Shown here: positions 32,615 to 43,086 of the stretch, in pieces
Position numbering within the stretch: the stretch's first letter is position 1
Layout: each line of letters starts with the position of its first letter
Source of the DNA: Rhodobacteraceae bacterium WFHF2C18
GTDB taxonomy: Bacteria; Pseudomonadota; Alphaproteobacteria; Rhodobacterales; Rhodobacteraceae
DNA: 64,000 bases
Direction of reading: 5' to 3'
Assembly: GCA_002166865.1 (NCBI GenBank)
Contig: NHTQ01000002.1
Coordinates: 682,001-746,000 of the forward strand
Position numbers and translations under genes: made by a program
The notes under the pieces: generated by a model
What the model was told of the DNA's origin: nothing
The model's input: only the letters and a program-made list of their open reading frames with translations
Databases searched by the model: none

Positions 32615-33205
32615 ATGACGGGCAAGGCAAGGGGCGTGATCGCGGCGATCCTGATGCTGCAGGCAGGGCCCGCCGTGGCGGGCGAAATCGACAGCGTCTA
32701 TACCCGCTATGACTGGCAAGCCGACTGCGAGGTCGTGCGCGCCGATCCGCAGCGCGCTTCGGCCAGCCTTGTCTGCCCCGGGCCGGAGGGGCTCAACCTG
32801 CTCCTGGCCGATGACGACGCGCGCATGTCGCTGGATTACCGCAGCGACCGGAGCTTCGGGCCGTGGGAGAGTTTCGCGACCTTCAACAGCGTCCATGACG
32901 TGGTCGAATGGCGCCGGCACAGGCTGAACGGGGCCCTGCAGCCGATCGCGACGATCCATCGCTGGTTCCTGCAGGGACAGGGCGAGGAACGGCAGCTTCT
33001 GGTGGTCAGCACCGTGGCCCGGGCCCCGGATGCCGAAAGCTGCATGGTGGGCTGGATCGATGCCACGGCCACGCCCGGGGCGAACCGCCTTGCCCGCGAA
33101 GTGGCCGACTCGCAAGCCGCCGGATTCGCCTGCGGCACCGACAGTCCGCAGCAATACGGGAAGACGGGGCCGCGGCGCCCACGACACGTGCGCGCGTCGC
33201 GCTGA
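32615..33205 (+). CDS. Exported hypothetical protein
   Basis: 196 residues. A signal peptide (MTGKARGVIAAILMLQAG, cleavage near AVAG) is followed by a soluble domain with four Cys (DCEVV, LVCPG, SCMVG, FACGT), enough for two periplasmic disulfides. I do not recognise a named family. A GGGAGG site 8 bases before ATG 32615 supports the start. It is alone on the plus strand, ending 11 bases from the convergent amidohydrolase gene. Confidence 0.72.
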   Translation: MTGKARGVIAAILMLQAGPAVAGEIDSVYTRYDWQADCEVVRADPQRASASLVCPGPEGLNLLLADDDARMSLDYRSDRSFGPWESFATFNSVHDVVEWRRHRLNGALQPIATIHRWFLQGQGEERQLLVVSTVARAPDAESCMVGWIDATATPGANRLAREVADSQAAGFACGTDSPQQYGKTGPRRPRHVRASR

Positions 33206-33216
33206 GGGCTCGTGCC

Positions 33217-34884
33217 TCAGGCTTCACAGGTGACGCGCCCCCCGCACAGGGTGAGCGCCGCGCGCGCCGTGTCCAGCGTATCGGGGTCCATTGCCTCGAG
33301 GTCGTGGGACATCATCACGACATCGGCCATCATGCCCGGCGCCAGCCGGCCCTTGCGGTCCTCGCTGAATTCCAGCCAGGCGTTGTCGGCGGTGTAGCTT
33401 TCCAGCGTGTCCAGAAGGCTCTGGCGCTGCACGTGCCAGGGGCTGGCCATGTGCATCGGCGCGACCGCCGCCTTGATGTTGGGCATCACGTCCACCGGGA
33501 TCACCGGCCAGTCGGTGGAGAAGGCCAGCCGCGGGGCGCTTGCGCGGATATCGGACCAGGCGAAGGTCAGCGGGATCTGCGCGGGGTGGAGCACTTCCTC
33601 CAGCCCCGCGGGCGGAAAGATGCCGCCGAAGGGCGCGTGGCCCGGCTGCATCGAGGCGACAACGTCCAGGTCGCGGAACCGCGGCAGGTCGTCGGGGTGC
33701 AGCACCTCGATATGCTCGATCCGGTGGCGGGCATCGCGCGCCCCGTTGGCGGCGCGGGCGGCCGCGAAGCCGTCGAGCGTGCGGCGGATCGCCAGATCCC
33801 CGATCGCGTGGACGGCGATCTGCAGGCCCATGGCGTCGGCCCGCATGCAGGCCGCGTTGAAGTGATCGGGATCGAAGACCGCGTCGCCGATGTGATCGGT
33901 GCCGGGATAGGGCTGGAGCATCAGCGCGGTGCGGCTTTCGGTGACGCCGTCCATGAACATCTTCACGCGGTTGCACCAGACCATCTCGCCGGCGTATCGC
34001 CGGCGCATCTCCTCGGCTTCCTCGAAGCGGTCAAGGGAATCGAAGCTCTTGTAATGGAAGGGCACCTCGGTACGGCAGAGCAGATCGCCCGCCTCTTCCA
34101 ACTCGCTGAGAAGCTCAAGCTGGTAGAAGTTGCCGTCCATGTTGTGCAACCCGGTGATCCCGTGGCTGGCGCAATGCTTGAGCCCGCGGGCGATGGCCGC
34201 GCGGTCCAGCGCCCGGTCCTCGGCCGTGGGGGCCGGGTCGGGGTTGGCGCCGGTTATCAGGCCCATCATGTCCCGTCCGCCGTGCCGCGTCAGGCGCAGC
34301 ACCGGTGCGTAGGCCGAGGGTTCCTGCAATTCGCCGGTTGCCTTGCCGTCGTCGCCCATGACGATCTGCGCGCCGGCGTCCACCTTGCCGCCGTGAAGGA
34401 TGCCCGCGGCCTCCAGTGCGGCGGTATTGGCCCAGATGGTGTGATGGTCGGGTGCGAACATGGCAAAGGGCCGGTCGGGCAGCACCCGGTCCAGATCGTG
34501 ACGCGTGGTATGCCGCCCGGGCCCCATGATGGCATAGTCGGCCTGCACGGCGAAAACGACGCGATCCTCGGGGCACTTGCCGGCCCAGTCGCGGACCGCG
34601 GCGGTCAGTTGCTCCTCGCCCTGGATACCGTAGAGATCCAGGTAGCCCAGTTCGACCGAGCCGCCGAACAGGTGCACATGGCTGTCGATGAAGCCGGGCA
34701 GCACCGTCGCACCGCCGGCGTCGACGACCCGTGTTCCGGGCCCGGCAAGTTCGCGAATCTCGGCCGTGCTGCCCACGGCGGCGATGGTGCCGCCGCTGAT
34801 CGCCAGCGCCTGCGCACGGGGGCGGGCCGGGTCGAAGGTGATGAGACTGCCATTGAGAATGACGGTATCGGGCGCCTGCGCCAT
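33217..34884 (-). CDS. Amidohydrolase 3 (YtcJ-like) family protein
   Basis: 555 residues. The metal-site HxH is in LPGFIDSHVHLFGG near residue 65. AIGDLAIRRTLDGF follows in the YtcJ pattern, and the C-terminal GRLAPGMMADVVMMS is typical of amidohydrolases. YtcJ-like enzymes hydrolyse amides or N-acyl compounds; the substrate is unknown. Start ATG 34882-34884 has GGAG 6 bases upstream. It is the last gene of the polyamine-type transporter operon, so it may process the imported compound. A strong hairpin lies between it and the binding-protein gene. Confidence 0.87.
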   Translation of the reverse strand: MAQAPDTVILNGSLITFDPARPRAQALAISGGTIAAVGSTAEIRELAGPGTRVVDAGGATVLPGFIDSHVHLFGGSVELGYLDLYGIQGEEQLTAAVRDWAGKCPEDRVVFAVQADYAIMGPGRHTTRHDLDRVLPDRPFAMFAPDHHTIWANTAALEAAGILHGGKVDAGAQIVMGDDGKATGELQEPSAYAPVLRLTRHGGRDMMGLITGANPDPAPTAEDRALDRAAIARGLKHCASHGITGLHNMDGNFYQLELLSELEEAGDLLCRTEVPFHYKSFDSLDRFEEAEEMRRRYAGEMVWCNRVKMFMDGVTESRTALMLQPYPGTDHIGDAVFDPDHFNAACMRADAMGLQIAVHAIGDLAIRRTLDGFAAARAANGARDARHRIEHIEVLHPDDLPRFRDLDVVASMQPGHAPFGGIFPPAGLEEVLHPAQIPLTFAWSDIRASAPRLAFSTDWPVIPVDVMPNIKAAVAPMHMASPWHVQRQSLLDTLESYTADNAWLEFSEDRKGRLAPGMMADVVMMSHDLEAMDPDTLDTARAALTLCGGRVTCEA

Positions 34885-34913
34885 GGGGGGCTCCATCAAT
34901 GTCGGGGGATAGG

Positions 34914-34940
34914 GGCGCGGCCCTGCCGCGGGGCCGCGCC
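34914..34940 (-). terminator. Hairpin between solute-binding-protein and amidohydrolase genes
   Basis: A 10-bp perfect stem (GGCGCGGCCC at 34914-34923 with GGGCCGCGCC at 34931-34940), 7-base loop, starts 11 bases after the binding-protein stop. No T-tract: probably a stabiliser or attenuator within the operon. Confidence 0.5.
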
Positions 34941-34951
34941 GGTGGAGGCGG

Positions 34952-35977
34952 TTACTTCTTCACCTCGGTCCAGATCGCGCTGTAGATCTTCTGCACGTCG
35001 GGTGGGCAGGTCTTGGCGATATAGCCCGCATCCGCCAGCTCGTCGGGGATGTTGACCTCGGGGGCGTTGGCCATGACCTCGTCCATGTACTTCTCCGACC
35101 CCTCGATGCCGTTGGCGTAGCGCGCGAAGTTGGACAGCATCGCAGCCTTCTCGGGGTCCATGATGAAGTTGAGGAACTTCTTGGCGTTCTCGACATTCTC
35201 GGCGTCGGCCAGGATGGCGGCGTTGTCCATCCAGATCGGGAACCCGGTCTGCGGGTAGCCGAAGGCGATGTCCTCGTTCTGCAGCCGCGCGCGCAGGCTG
35301 GCGCCGTTCCAGTTGATGCCGGCGGCAAGGTCGCCCTTGGCGTATTTCTCGATGTTGCCATAGGCCATCGAGATCCAGTGCTCCTTGGCCTCGACCAGCT
35401 TGTCGCGGACCTTCCTGAGCACCTCCTTGTCGTCGGTGCACTGCTCGCCGCCCAGGTAGTGGATCGCCTGGCCCATCACGTCCTGCATTTCCGGCACCAC
35501 GTTGATCTTGCCTTTCAGTTCCTCGGGCGGATCGAAGATAAGGGCGGCGTCGTGGATGTTGCCGCCATAGATCGACGTGTTGACCGTGATGCCCACGGTG
35601 CCCCACTGCCAAGGCACGGTGTACTGGCGGCCGGGGTCGAACTCCACGTCAACCCAGCGGGGATCCATGTGCTCGAAATTCTCCATCTCGTTGGGATTCG
35701 ACTTCATCAGAAGCCCTTCCTCGATGAAGATCGGAACATAGGTGCCGGAGGGCACGACGATGTCAAAGCCGTGACCGCCCGCCTTGACCTTGGCCAGCGC
35801 GGTGTCGTTGCTGTCGTAGTCGGTCAGGGTGACGTCCACATCGTATTCCTGCTCGAACAGTTCGATCAGCTCCGGACTTGTGTAATTGCCCCAGTTGTAG
35901 ATGTTGAGCTCGCCCTCGGCCCAGGCGCCGCCCGCGGCCAGTGCCAGCGCGGCGGATGTTGCCAATGCGTGTTTCAT
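34952..35977 (-). CDS. Polyamine-type ABC transporter periplasmic binding protein (PotD/PotF family)
   Basis: 341 residues. A signal peptide ends near GGAWA. The mature start [20 protein letters not shown] is the hallmark of PotD/PotF proteins, and [16 protein letters not shown] and [16 protein letters not shown] are conserved polyamine-pocket regions. It captures spermidine, putrescine or a related amine in the periplasm. Transcription order is ATPase, two permeases, this gene, then an amidohydrolase. The linked amidohydrolase hints at an acylated or amide-containing amine as ligand, which is inference. Confidence 0.88.
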   Translation of the reverse strand: MKHALATSAALALAAGGAWAEGELNIYNWGNYTSPELIELFEQEYDVDVTLTDYDSNDTALAKVKAGGHGFDIVVPSGTYVPIFIEEGLLMKSNPNEMENFEHMDPRWVDVEFDPGRQYTVPWQWGTVGITVNTSIYGGNIHDAALIFDPPEELKGKINVVPEMQDVMGQAIHYLGGEQCTDDKEVLRKVRDKLVEAKEHWISMAYGNIEKYAKGDLAAGINWNGASLRARLQNEDIAFGYPQTGFPIWMDNAAILADAENVENAKKFLNFIMDPEKAAMLSNFARYANGIEGSEKYMDEVMANAPEVNIPDELADAGYIAKTCPPDVQKIYSAIWTEVKK

Positions 35978-36020
35978 GAGTGGTCCTCCTGTTGGGTTGG
36001 GATGGTTTTTGCGTGCCGGA

Positions 36021-36824
36021 TCATTCGCGCGTCCGGCTGAGAAAGAAGAAGGCGGTGACCAGTATAACAGAGATTGCCAGCAGGGCCGTGGAAATCGCGT
36101 TGATCTCCGGGGTGATGACGCGGCGCAACTGTCCCAGCATGTAGGTGGGCAGCGTGTCCTGCCCGGCGGACTTCACGAACTCGGTGATGACCACATCGTC
36201 CAGCGAGATCACGAAGGCCAGCATCGCCCCCGCCAGGATTCCCGGCCAGAGCTGCGGCAACGTGATGTGCCGGAACACCTGGAGCGGCGTGGCATAGAGA
36301 TCGGCGCCGGCCTGTTCGAGGCTGAGGTCCATGCCCTGCAGGCGCGCACGCACCGGCATGTAGGCGAAGGGAATGCAAAAGGCCGAGTGCGCGATGATGA
36401 GATAGCCAAGGCCGGTGTAGCCCGTCTGCACCTTGATGATGGCGAAAAAGATCAGCAGCGAGACGGCGGTCACGATCTCGGGCACCATGAGGGGCTGGTT
36501 GATGAGCGCGAAGGCCGCCGTCTGGCCGCGCCAGGGCTTGGTCCGCGTCGTGGCGAGCGCCGCAAGCACGGCGGCGAAGGTCGAGATGAGCGAGGCGGCC
36601 GTGGCGATCACAACCGAGCGCACGGTCGCCGCCTGCACGCGCTCGTTCTCCCAGGCAGAGACGTACCACCGCCAGGAGAAGCCTTCCCAGATGGCGATCG
36701 AGGAGCCGGCGTTGAAGGAATAGACCACCAGAAGGATGATCGGCAGATACAGCACCACGAAGCACAACAGCGCCAAGGTGGTGAAGCCGGTCTGCCGGCG
36801 GACGTCGAAACCGCGGCTAGACAT
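36021..36824 (-). CDS. ABC transporter permease, PotC/PotI type
   Basis: 267 residues, six membrane helices. The N-terminal [23 protein letters not shown] and the EAA loop [20 protein letters not shown] are typical of the second polyamine permease. It forms the channel with the upstream permease gene, whose stop it overlaps by 8 bases. The EAA loop docks on the ATPase. Confidence 0.9.
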   Translation of the reverse strand: MSSRGFDVRRQTGFTTLALLCFVVLYLPIILLVVYSFNAGSSIAIWEGFSWRWYVSAWENERVQAATVRSVVIATAASLISTFAAVLAALATTRTKPWRGQTAAFALINQPLMVPEIVTAVSLLIFFAIIKVQTGYTGLGYLIIAHSAFCIPFAYMPVRARLQGMDLSLEQAGADLYATPLQVFRHITLPQLWPGILAGAMLAFVISLDDVVITEFVKSAGQDTLPTYMLGQLRRVITPEINAISTALLAISVILVTAFFFLSRTRE

Positions 36825-37728
36825 TGCTCTCTCCTTCCCGGCTGACGGCGCGCACGTAGAACAGCAGCGCGACCATGACGATCGCCAGAAGCGATAGCGA
36901 CAGCGCGGCCCCCAAGGGCCAGTTGCGCAGCTGGCCGAACTGCAACTCGATGAGGTTGCCCAGCATCAGCTGCTTGCCGCCGCCCAGCACCCGCGGCGTG
37001 ACGTAGGCGCCCAGGCAGGGCACGAAGACCAGGATCGAGCCGGCCACGACGCCGGGTTTGACCAATGGGAAGATGATCTTGGTCAGGACCTTCAGGCGGC
37101 TGGCATACAGGTCGTAGCCCGCCTCGACCAGGGAGAAGTCCAGCCGTTCCATCGAGGCGTAGATGGGCAGGATCATCAGCGGCAGATAGACGTAGGTCAT
37201 GCCCAGAAGCAGCGAGAACTCGGTGAACAGCATCTGGATCGGTTCGTCGATGAGGCCCATGCCGATCAGCGCGGTGTTGACCGTACCCTGATTGCGGATC
37301 AGTTCCATGATCGCGAAGGTGCGGATCAGCAGATTGGTCCAGAAGGGGATCATGATGAGCAGCATCCAGATGTCACGCTGCTTCTTCGGCCGGGTGGCGA
37401 TGAAATAGGCCGTCGGAAAGCCGAAGATGAATGCCAGGATCGCCGTCAGGATCGACAGTTTGATCGAGCGCCAGAAAACGCTGAGATGCGCGTCGGCAAA
37501 GCGCAACTCGTCGGTGAAGAAGTCGCGCTCGGCCACCACGTTGAACCAGGCCTTGAGCGAGAATTCCCATTCCACGCCGCCGTAATCGCCCGGCGTGAGG
37601 AAGGAATAGATCACCACGATGATGAGCGGCCCGCTGGCGGCGAAAACGAGAATCGCCATCGCCGGGGCGAGCAGGAGCGCACGGGCCTTGCGGGTGGCGC
37701 GGGCGCGGGTTTCGGCCAGGGTGGTCAT
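36817..37728 (-). CDS. ABC transporter permease, PotB/PotH type
   Basis: 303 residues, six membrane helices, with a longer first periplasmic loop (DYGGVEWEFSLKAWFNVV) as in PotB/PotH. The EAA loop EAGYDLYASRLKVLTKIIFP is followed by LVKPGVVAGSILVFVPCLGAYVTPRVLGG, a strongly conserved PotB segment. It starts 4 bases after the ATPase stop and overlaps the next permease by 8 bases. Confidence 0.9.
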   Translation of the reverse strand: MTTLAETRARATRKARALLLAPAMAILVFAASGPLIIVVIYSFLTPGDYGGVEWEFSLKAWFNVVAERDFFTDELRFADAHLSVFWRSIKLSILTAILAFIFGFPTAYFIATRPKKQRDIWMLLIMIPFWTNLLIRTFAIMELIRNQGTVNTALIGMGLIDEPIQMLFTEFSLLLGMTYVYLPLMILPIYASMERLDFSLVEAGYDLYASRLKVLTKIIFPLVKPGVVAGSILVFVPCLGAYVTPRVLGGGKQLMLGNLIELQFGQLRNWPLGAALSLSLLAIVMVALLFYVRAVSREGESNV

Positions 37729-37732
37729 CGGA

Positions 37733-38809
37733 TCAATCCTTCAGAACCTGGCCGATACCGGGGGCGAAGCTCACGCCCACGCGCTCGCCCGTCTGGCGGT
37801 GGTGCTGCTGGTCGGGTTGATTCTGCTGGCGCACCACGAAGCTGCCGCCGCTGTCCAGATCCACGTGGTAATGGGTGTCCGTGCCGAAATAGACAACGTT
37901 GCCGAGCGTGCCGGGCAGCAAAGCGCCCTCGGTTCCGTTCAGCCGGGCGTGTTCGGGGCGCACCGCGATCGTGACGTCGCCGCCGGCCTTCTGCCCGCCC
38001 GTGGCCGCGCGCGCCTGCGTCTCGACGCCGGAGGGCAGGCGGATCCGCGCGCTTTCGCCCTCGGTGGACAGAAGCTCCGCCGGCAAGAGGTTGGTGTCGC
38101 CGATGAAATCCGCCACGAAGCGTTCGGCGGGGTGGTCGTAGATGTCGCGCGGCCCGCCGATCTGGCGGATCTCTCCGTGGTTCATCACGGCAATCCTGTC
38201 GGACATGGTCAGCGCCTCGTCCTGGTCGTGGGTGACGAAAACGAAGGTGATCCCCGTCTCCGCCTGCAGCCGCTTGAGCTCCAGCCGCATGTCCTTGCGC
38301 AGCTTGAAGTCCAGGGCCGACAGCGGTTCGTCCAGCAACAGGACCTTGGGCCGCGGCGCCAGCGCCCGGGCCAGCGCCACCCTTTGCTGCTGCCCGCCCG
38401 ATATCTGGCTGGTCTTGCGGTCGGCCATTTCGGTCATGCGCACCAGTTCCAGCATTTCCTCGACGGTTGTCGTGATCTCGCGCCGGGGCTTGCCCAGCAT
38501 CTTTAGGCCGAAACCGATGTTCTCGGCCACGGTCATGTGCGGGAACAAGGCATAGGATTGGAAAACGGTGTTCACCGGGCGCGTGTAGGGTGGCAGCGTG
38601 AGAAGGTCCCGGCCCTCCAGTGTCACCCGGCCCTCGGTGGGGTCGGTGAAGCCGGCAATGACCCGCAAAAGGGTGGTCTTGCCACAGCCCGAAGGCCCCA
38701 GAAGGGTGAAGAACTCGTTGGAATCGATGGTGATCGAGACATCACCCAGCGCCGTGAAGGAGTCGCGTCCTTCGCCGAAGACCTTTCTGACGCCCTCGAT
38801 CTCGATCAT
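37733..38809 (-). CDS. potA: Polyamine-type ABC transporter ATP-binding protein
   Basis: 358 residues. Walker [12 protein letters not shown]-loop [10 protein letters not shown], signature [14 protein letters not shown], Walker [12 protein letters not shown] and switch His in VFVTHDQ are intact. [13 protein letters not shown] marks the junction to a C-terminal OB-like (TOBE) regulatory domain, as in PotA. It powers import by the two downstream permeases. Start ATG 38807-38809 is set by a GGAGGGAC site. A perfect 10-base palindrome lies 20 bases upstream of the start. Confidence 0.9.
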   Translation of the reverse strand: MIEIEGVRKVFGEGRDSFTALGDVSITIDSNEFFTLLGPSGCGKTTLLRVIAGFTDPTEGRVTLEGRDLLTLPPYTRPVNTVFQSYALFPHMTVAENIGFGLKMLGKPRREITTTVEEMLELVRMTEMADRKTSQISGGQQQRVALARALAPRPKVLLLDEPLSALDFKLRKDMRLELKRLQAETGITFVFVTHDQDEALTMSDRIAVMNHGEIRQIGGPRDIYDHPAERFVADFIGDTNLLPAELLSTEGESARIRLPSGVETQARAATGGQKAGGDVTIAVRPEHARLNGTEGALLPGTLGNVVYFGTDTHYHVDLDSGGSFVVRQQNQPDQQHHRQTGERVGVSFAPGIGQVLKD

Positions 38810-38829
38810 GTCCGTCCCTCCACGAGTCT

Positions 38830-38839
38830 TTTGATCAAA
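38830..38839. promoter_or_regulatory. Candidate operator palindrome upstream of potA
   Basis: TTTGATCAAA, a perfect 10-base palindrome in an AT-rich patch, lies 20 bases before the potA start. Its position suits a repressor site at the promoter; the cognate regulator is not identifiable. Confidence 0.35.
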
Positions 38840-38964
38840 TTGGCGGGAGGATCTCGGTACTGTCAAGCCACTTGGCGGCCCGCACGCTCACAGCGCTAGG
38901 CTGGCGGCGCTTGGGGGTCAAGCACGAAGCAGCCCGCACATGTCGAAAACGGCGCTGCCCCGGG

Positions 38965-40083
38965 TCACAGGGTGCTGGCCTGGTATTGCGACCGCGCCAG
39001 CCATTCGGGCGAGACCTCCACGCCCCATCCCGGGGCCTCGGTGACCTCCACATGCCCGTCTTGCACACGGTAGGGGGACTCGACGAAGAGGTGCTCTTGC
39101 CAAGGGTAGTACTCGGGACCTTCGATCGAGAATTCCAGGTATTTCCCGGCATTCGGGATCGCGCGGAGCAGGTGCATCGTGAAAAGCGTGACCATCGACA
39201 GGTTCGCGCAGTGCGGCGTGCAGGGCAGGCCGGCCTCCGCGCCCATCCGGGCCACTTCGAGGCTGCGCAGCATGCCGCCCAGGTACAGGACGTCGGGCTG
39301 GATCACGTCCACCGCCCGCATGGCGATCATGTGCCGCCAGACCTCAAGGTCGCAGTCCTGCTCGCCGCCCGTGACGTCTAGGTCAAGGGCCCGCGTGACC
39401 TGTGCGGTTTCTTCGAGGCGCCAGTAAGGGCAGGGTTCCTCGAAGTGTTCGACGCCGTGATCCTGCAAGAGCCGGCCCACCTCGATCGCGCGGGCGGCTG
39501 AGAATCCCGAATTGGCATCGACCAGCAGCGCGGCCTCCGCACCCAGGGCGCGGCGCATGGCCGGCACGATCGCCTCGGTCCGGCCGGGCCATTCGTCCCG
39601 GTCCTGGCCGCATTCCGCGCCCACGCGGAATTTGAAGGCGTCGAAACCCGCCGTGTCCCGCAGCCGGGCCAGGCGCGTGGCCTCTTCCTCGGGGGTGATG
39701 TCGCGCCGCATCGAGGAGGCATAGGCCCGCAGCGGGCCGGGCGTGCCGCCCAGCAGGGCGACGACGGGTTGTCCCGCGGTCTTGCCCCGCCAATCCCAGG
39801 CCGCGGTATCCAGCCCCGACAAGGCGCGCCGCAGATAAGAGCCGGGGAACTTGTGTTCGCGCAGCGGGATCTCGGCCACGAGCGCTTCCAGATCGTCCAC
39901 GTCGCGGCCCAGGGCCCACGGGGCGATCTGTCGGTGAAAGACCTGTGCGCTGATGTCGGCATTGTAGGTGGACAGTTGACCCCACCCTTGCCGCCCGCAC
40001 GCGGTGGTCAGGCGCACGAAGCCCACCAATTCGTTGCAGAAGGTCTCAAGCCGCGTGATTCGGCCGCCGGTCTCCGTTCTCAT
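38965..40083 (-). CDS. Enolase superfamily enzyme (mandelate racemase/muconate lactonizing type)
   Basis: 372 residues. The capping domain covers about 1-125. In the barrel, FDAFKFRVG (Lys-x-Arg), LLVDANSGF (metal Asp), FEEPCP (metal Glu), TGGEQDC (metal Glu) and TPHCANLS (catalytic His position) are in order. This pattern fits sugar-acid dehydratases or racemases of the superfamily, but specificity is not readable. It overlaps the GMC oxidoreductase by 4 bases (ATGA), and the two probably act in one catabolic route controlled by the LysR protein. Confidence 0.86.
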   Translation of the reverse strand: MRTETGGRITRLETFCNELVGFVRLTTACGRQGWGQLSTYNADISAQVFHRQIAPWALGRDVDDLEALVAEIPLREHKFPGSYLRRALSGLDTAAWDWRGKTAGQPVVALLGGTPGPLRAYASSMRRDITPEEEATRLARLRDTAGFDAFKFRVGAECGQDRDEWPGRTEAIVPAMRRALGAEAALLVDANSGFSAARAIEVGRLLQDHGVEHFEEPCPYWRLEETAQVTRALDLDVTGGEQDCDLEVWRHMIAMRAVDVIQPDVLYLGGMLRSLEVARMGAEAGLPCTPHCANLSMVTLFTMHLLRAIPNAGKYLEFSIEGPEYYPWQEHLFVESPYRVQDGHVEVTEAPGWGVEVSPEWLARSQYQASTL

Positions 40084-41687
40084 GTCTCCTCCAGGATAAA
40101 GCCGGCGGCCCGCCAGGCCACCATCATGGTGGGGGCGTTGGTGTTTCCCGAGGTGATAGCCGGAAATACCGAGGCGTCGATCACCCGCAGTCCCTCCGCC
40201 CCGTGCAGGCGCAACCGCGAATCCACGACACACGTTTCGGCATCGCGACCCATACGGCAGGTGCCAACGGGGTGGAAGACCGTGCCGCAGCGCGCCCGGA
40301 AATCCTCCAGCAGGGCCGCATCGTCCATGTCGCGCGGATCGCTGTCCTTCGGGCCGGCGACCAATCGGTCGAGCGGCGCTGTCGCGAGCAACTGCTGACA
40401 CAGGCGCGCCCCGGCGATCACGCCGGCGCGGTCGGCCGCGCTGGCCAGTGAGTTGGGGGTGATCCGTGGCGGGCTGGCCGGGTCGGCATCCGTCACCGCG
40501 ATGGTGCCGCGGCTGGTCGGGCGGGTCGGCTGGAAGCCCAGGATGAAACCGGGAAACGGGTCGGGATTGACGACGCTCCGCCGGCCCTTGGGCGTCGTGG
40601 TGTAGCTCACGGGGTTGAAGTAGATCTGCTGGTCGGCGCGTGTCGCCCCGGGGGCGGAGCGGAAGAACCCCCCGCATTGGTTGACGCTGAGCGCAAGCGG
40701 CCCTCGTCGGGTGAGCGCGTAGCGCAGCGCCGCGCGCAGCTTGCCGCCGAGCGGCGCCAGATCGCCGTTCAACGTGGGTTCGCAGGCGCGGAACGTGTAG
40801 TTGATGCCCAGATGGTCCTGAAGCTCCGCGCCCACCTTGGGCTGGTCCAGGTGCACCGTGATACCGGCGGCCTCCAGCGTGTCCGGCGCGCCGACCCCGG
40901 AACGCTGCAGGATCGCGGGCGAGCCGATGGCGCCGGCCGCAAGGATGATCTCGCGACGTGCCCGGGCGATGCGCGGTTGGCCGCGCGTGCGGTAGTGCAC
41001 GGCCACGGCACGGGCGCCGTCGAAGGCGACCCTGTCGACCAGGGCCCCGCTGTGCAGCGTGAGATTTCCCCGCGCGAGCGCCGGCTTGAGGCACATCTCG
41101 GCCGAGGAGGCGCGCAACCCCGCCCGCGTGGTCACGCGGTAGGTGGTCGCCCCCTCGGGGTCCGTGCCGTTGCAGTCGTGGGTCACCGGGTGGCCCAGGT
41201 CCCGCGCCGCGGCGAAGAAATGGCGGCTGAGCGGGTGAACCTGGTCCGAGACATCCTGAACGGTGATGGGCCCTGTGCCGGTGCGGTGGCCGTCCGCCCG
41301 CACGCGGGTCTCGATCTCGGAAAAGGCGGGGGCCACGTCCCGCCAGGCCCAGCCGGTGGCCCCCGATGCGGCCCAGTCATCGTAATCACCGGGCAGGCCG
41401 CGCGCGTAGACCAGCGCGTTGATCGCGCCCGATCCGCCCACCACCTTGCCGCGCGGCCAATACCCGCGCCGGCCGTTCAGCGCGGGCTCGGGCTCGGTCT
41501 GGTATTTCCAGTTCACCTTGGGATCGAAGAAGGTCTTGCCATAGCCGAGCGGCAACTTCAGCCAGGGTGAGCGCCCGCGGCCGCCGGCCTCGATCACGAG
41601 GACGGAGTGCCGGCCCGACGCGCTGAGCCGGTCGGCGAGGATGCAGCCGGCCGAGCCCGCGCCGACGATGACGAAATCATAGTGCAC
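40080..41687 (-). CDS. GMC family FAD-dependent oxidoreductase (choline-dehydrogenase-like)
   Basis: 535 residues from GTG 41685-41687, selected because GGAGG lies 9 bases upstream; the open frame continues further but without a site. FAD-binding [17 protein letters not shown] is at the N-terminus, [14 protein letters not shown] is the GMC signature near residue 85, and the C-terminal catalytic His lies in HPVGTCRMG. It oxidises an alcohol, sugar or related substrate. No bet genes are nearby, so choline is not implied. It is first in an operon with the enolase-superfamily gene and divergent from a LysR regulator. Confidence 0.88.
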   Translation of the reverse strand: MHYDFVIVGAGSAGCILADRLSASGRHSVLVIEAGGRGRSPWLKLPLGYGKTFFDPKVNWKYQTEPEPALNGRRGYWPRGKVVGGSGAINALVYARGLPGDYDDWAASGATGWAWRDVAPAFSEIETRVRADGHRTGTGPITVQDVSDQVHPLSRHFFAAARDLGHPVTHDCNGTDPEGATTYRVTTRAGLRASSAEMCLKPALARGNLTLHSGALVDRVAFDGARAVAVHYRTRGQPRIARARREIILAAGAIGSPAILQRSGVGAPDTLEAAGITVHLDQPKVGAELQDHLGINYTFRACEPTLNGDLAPLGGKLRAALRYALTRRGPLALSVNQCGGFFRSAPGATRADQQIYFNPVSYTTTPKGRRSVVNPDPFPGFILGFQPTRPTSRGTIAVTDADPASPPRITPNSLASAADRAGVIAGARLCQQLLATAPLDRLVAGPKDSDPRDMDDAALLEDFRARCGTVFHPVGTCRMGRDAETCVVDSRLRLHGAEGLRVIDASVFPAITSGNTNAPTMMVAWRAAGFILEET

Positions 41688-41796
41688 TGCCGCGCGCCTC
41701 CTTCCAGTGCGCGGCAACCTGTCAGAAATGCCCGCTTGACCCGTAACGAATAATTTTTTGCTGTAACCATAAAAATTTTCGCGACATAAACGAAGA
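41688..41796. promoter_or_regulatory. Divergent GMC/LysR control region
   Basis: This 109-base gap contains an AT-rich island (about 41750-41775), unusual in this GC-rich window. Oppositely oriented genes start on both sides, the usual place for LysR binding and two promoters. No single T-N11-A site stands out by eye. Confidence 0.45.
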
Positions 41797-42672
41797 ATGT
41801 TCAATAACCTTCCGCCCCTGGCATGGTTGCGGGCCTTCGAGGCGACGGCGCGTCTGGGCAATTTCACCCGCGCGGCCGAGGAACTGGGGCTCACGCCCTC
41901 GGCCGTCAGCTACCAGGTCCGCGCGCTCGAGGCCGACCTTGGCCAGCCGCTGTTCCGGCGGCACCGGCGGATGCTGTCGCTCACCCCGGCGGGTCAGGCC
42001 TATCGGCCCGTGGTCAGCCGAGCCTTTGCGGATATCGACGCCGGAACCGGCGGGATCTTCGGGCAGGGCCGGGGGCAGCCGGTGACTATCAGGTGCGTGA
42101 GTTCGCTGAACATTCTGTGGCTGGTGCCGCGCCTGTCGGACTTCCGCCGCGCGCACCCCGGGATCACGCTCCGGGTCCTGTCCGCGTCCTGGACCGAGGG
42201 GACGACCGGGGACGCAATCGACGTGGACATAAGGTTCGGCGACGGCTCGTGGAGCGATGCCGAGGTGCGGCCCCTCATGCAGCATGCCATCGTGCCGGTG
42301 GTCCGCGCCGACATGGCCACGCACGGGGCGGCCGACCTTCCGTCAAGCCCCTTGATCGAGGTGGCGGGCGTCAGTGACACGTGGCGCCACTTCTTCGCCC
42401 GGATCGGCCAGGAGGATGTCGAGGTGCGCCCGGCTATCACCGTCGACCAGTCCCTCGTCGCGCTGGAACTGGCCCGCCAGGGGCTGGGGATGGCGCTTGT
42501 GGCGGAGGTCTTTGCCCGCCCCTACCTGGCGGATGGGCGGCTGGTGCGGGCACATGACGCGTGCCTACCGGCCACCGGGGCGCACTACCTGGCGTTTCCC
42601 CACGGCGGCCAGGCGTATCGGCGCGAGGTGACCACCCTGGTGGACTGGCTGCAGGACGCCGCGGCCCGATAG
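41797..42672 (+). CDS. LysR family transcriptional regulator (GcvA-like)
   Basis: 291 residues. The winged helix is at about 5-65 (LAWLRAFEATARLGNFTRAA, then LTPSAVSYQVRALE), followed by the effector-binding domain. The opening MFNNLPPLAWLRAFEA is typical of the GcvA-like branch. It is divergent from the GMC oxidoreductase and enolase-superfamily genes, which it probably regulates. No Shine-Dalgarno is evident before the ATG. Confidence 0.9.
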   Translation: MFNNLPPLAWLRAFEATARLGNFTRAAEELGLTPSAVSYQVRALEADLGQPLFRRHRRMLSLTPAGQAYRPVVSRAFADIDAGTGGIFGQGRGQPVTIRCVSSLNILWLVPRLSDFRRAHPGITLRVLSASWTEGTTGDAIDVDIRFGDGSWSDAEVRPLMQHAIVPVVRADMATHGAADLPSSPLIEVAGVSDTWRHFFARIGQEDVEVRPAITVDQSLVALELARQGLGMALVAEVFARPYLADGRLVRAHDACLPATGAHYLAFPHGGQAYRREVTTLVDWLQDAAAR

Positions 42673-42681
42673 GGGGGATTG

Positions 42682-43086
42682 TCAGGTTCCCGTTTGGCGG
42701 TTCGCCTGCTCCAGAGACGCCCAGATCCCGCGGATCTCGTCGGCAAGCGTCATCGGATCGAAGGGTTTGGTGATGACCGACAGCGCGCCCTCGTCGCGCA
42801 GCTGCTTGGTGAAATCATCCTCGGCCTTGGCGGTGACGAAAATGGTGTGCACGTCGCGCAGCCCCTCCAGCTTGCCGATCTCGGCACGGACGTCCTGCCC
42901 GCTCATGTTGGGCATCATCACGTCCAGGAGCAGAAGATCGGGTTGGAACTCCCGCGCGGCCTCGATGGCGCTCGGGCCGTCGGCGCATTGCTTCAGCTCG
43001 AAGCCGCCAACGACCTCGAGCGCGACCTGGACGATCGTGCGGATGTCTTCGTCGTCATCGACGTGGAGGATTCGGTTAAGTTCCAT
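42682..43086 (-). CDS. Single-domain response regulator
   Basis: 134 residues, a receiver domain alone. HVDDDED gives the acidic pocket, LLLLDVMMPNMSG the phospho-acceptor Asp (about residue 56), FVTAKAE the Thr switch and ITKPFDP the Lys. With no output domain it acts by protein contact or as a phosphate shuttle, for example to the Hpt protein at 47184. It overlaps the 3' end of the PAS kinase gene by 11 bases, so that kinase is the obvious partner. Confidence 0.92.
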   Translation of the reverse strand: MELNRILHVDDDEDIRTIVQVALEVVGGFELKQCADGPSAIEAAREFQPDLLLLDVMMPNMSGQDVRAEIGKLEGLRDVHTIFVTAKAEDDFTKQLRDEGALSVITKPFDPMTLADEIRGIWASLEQANRQTGT

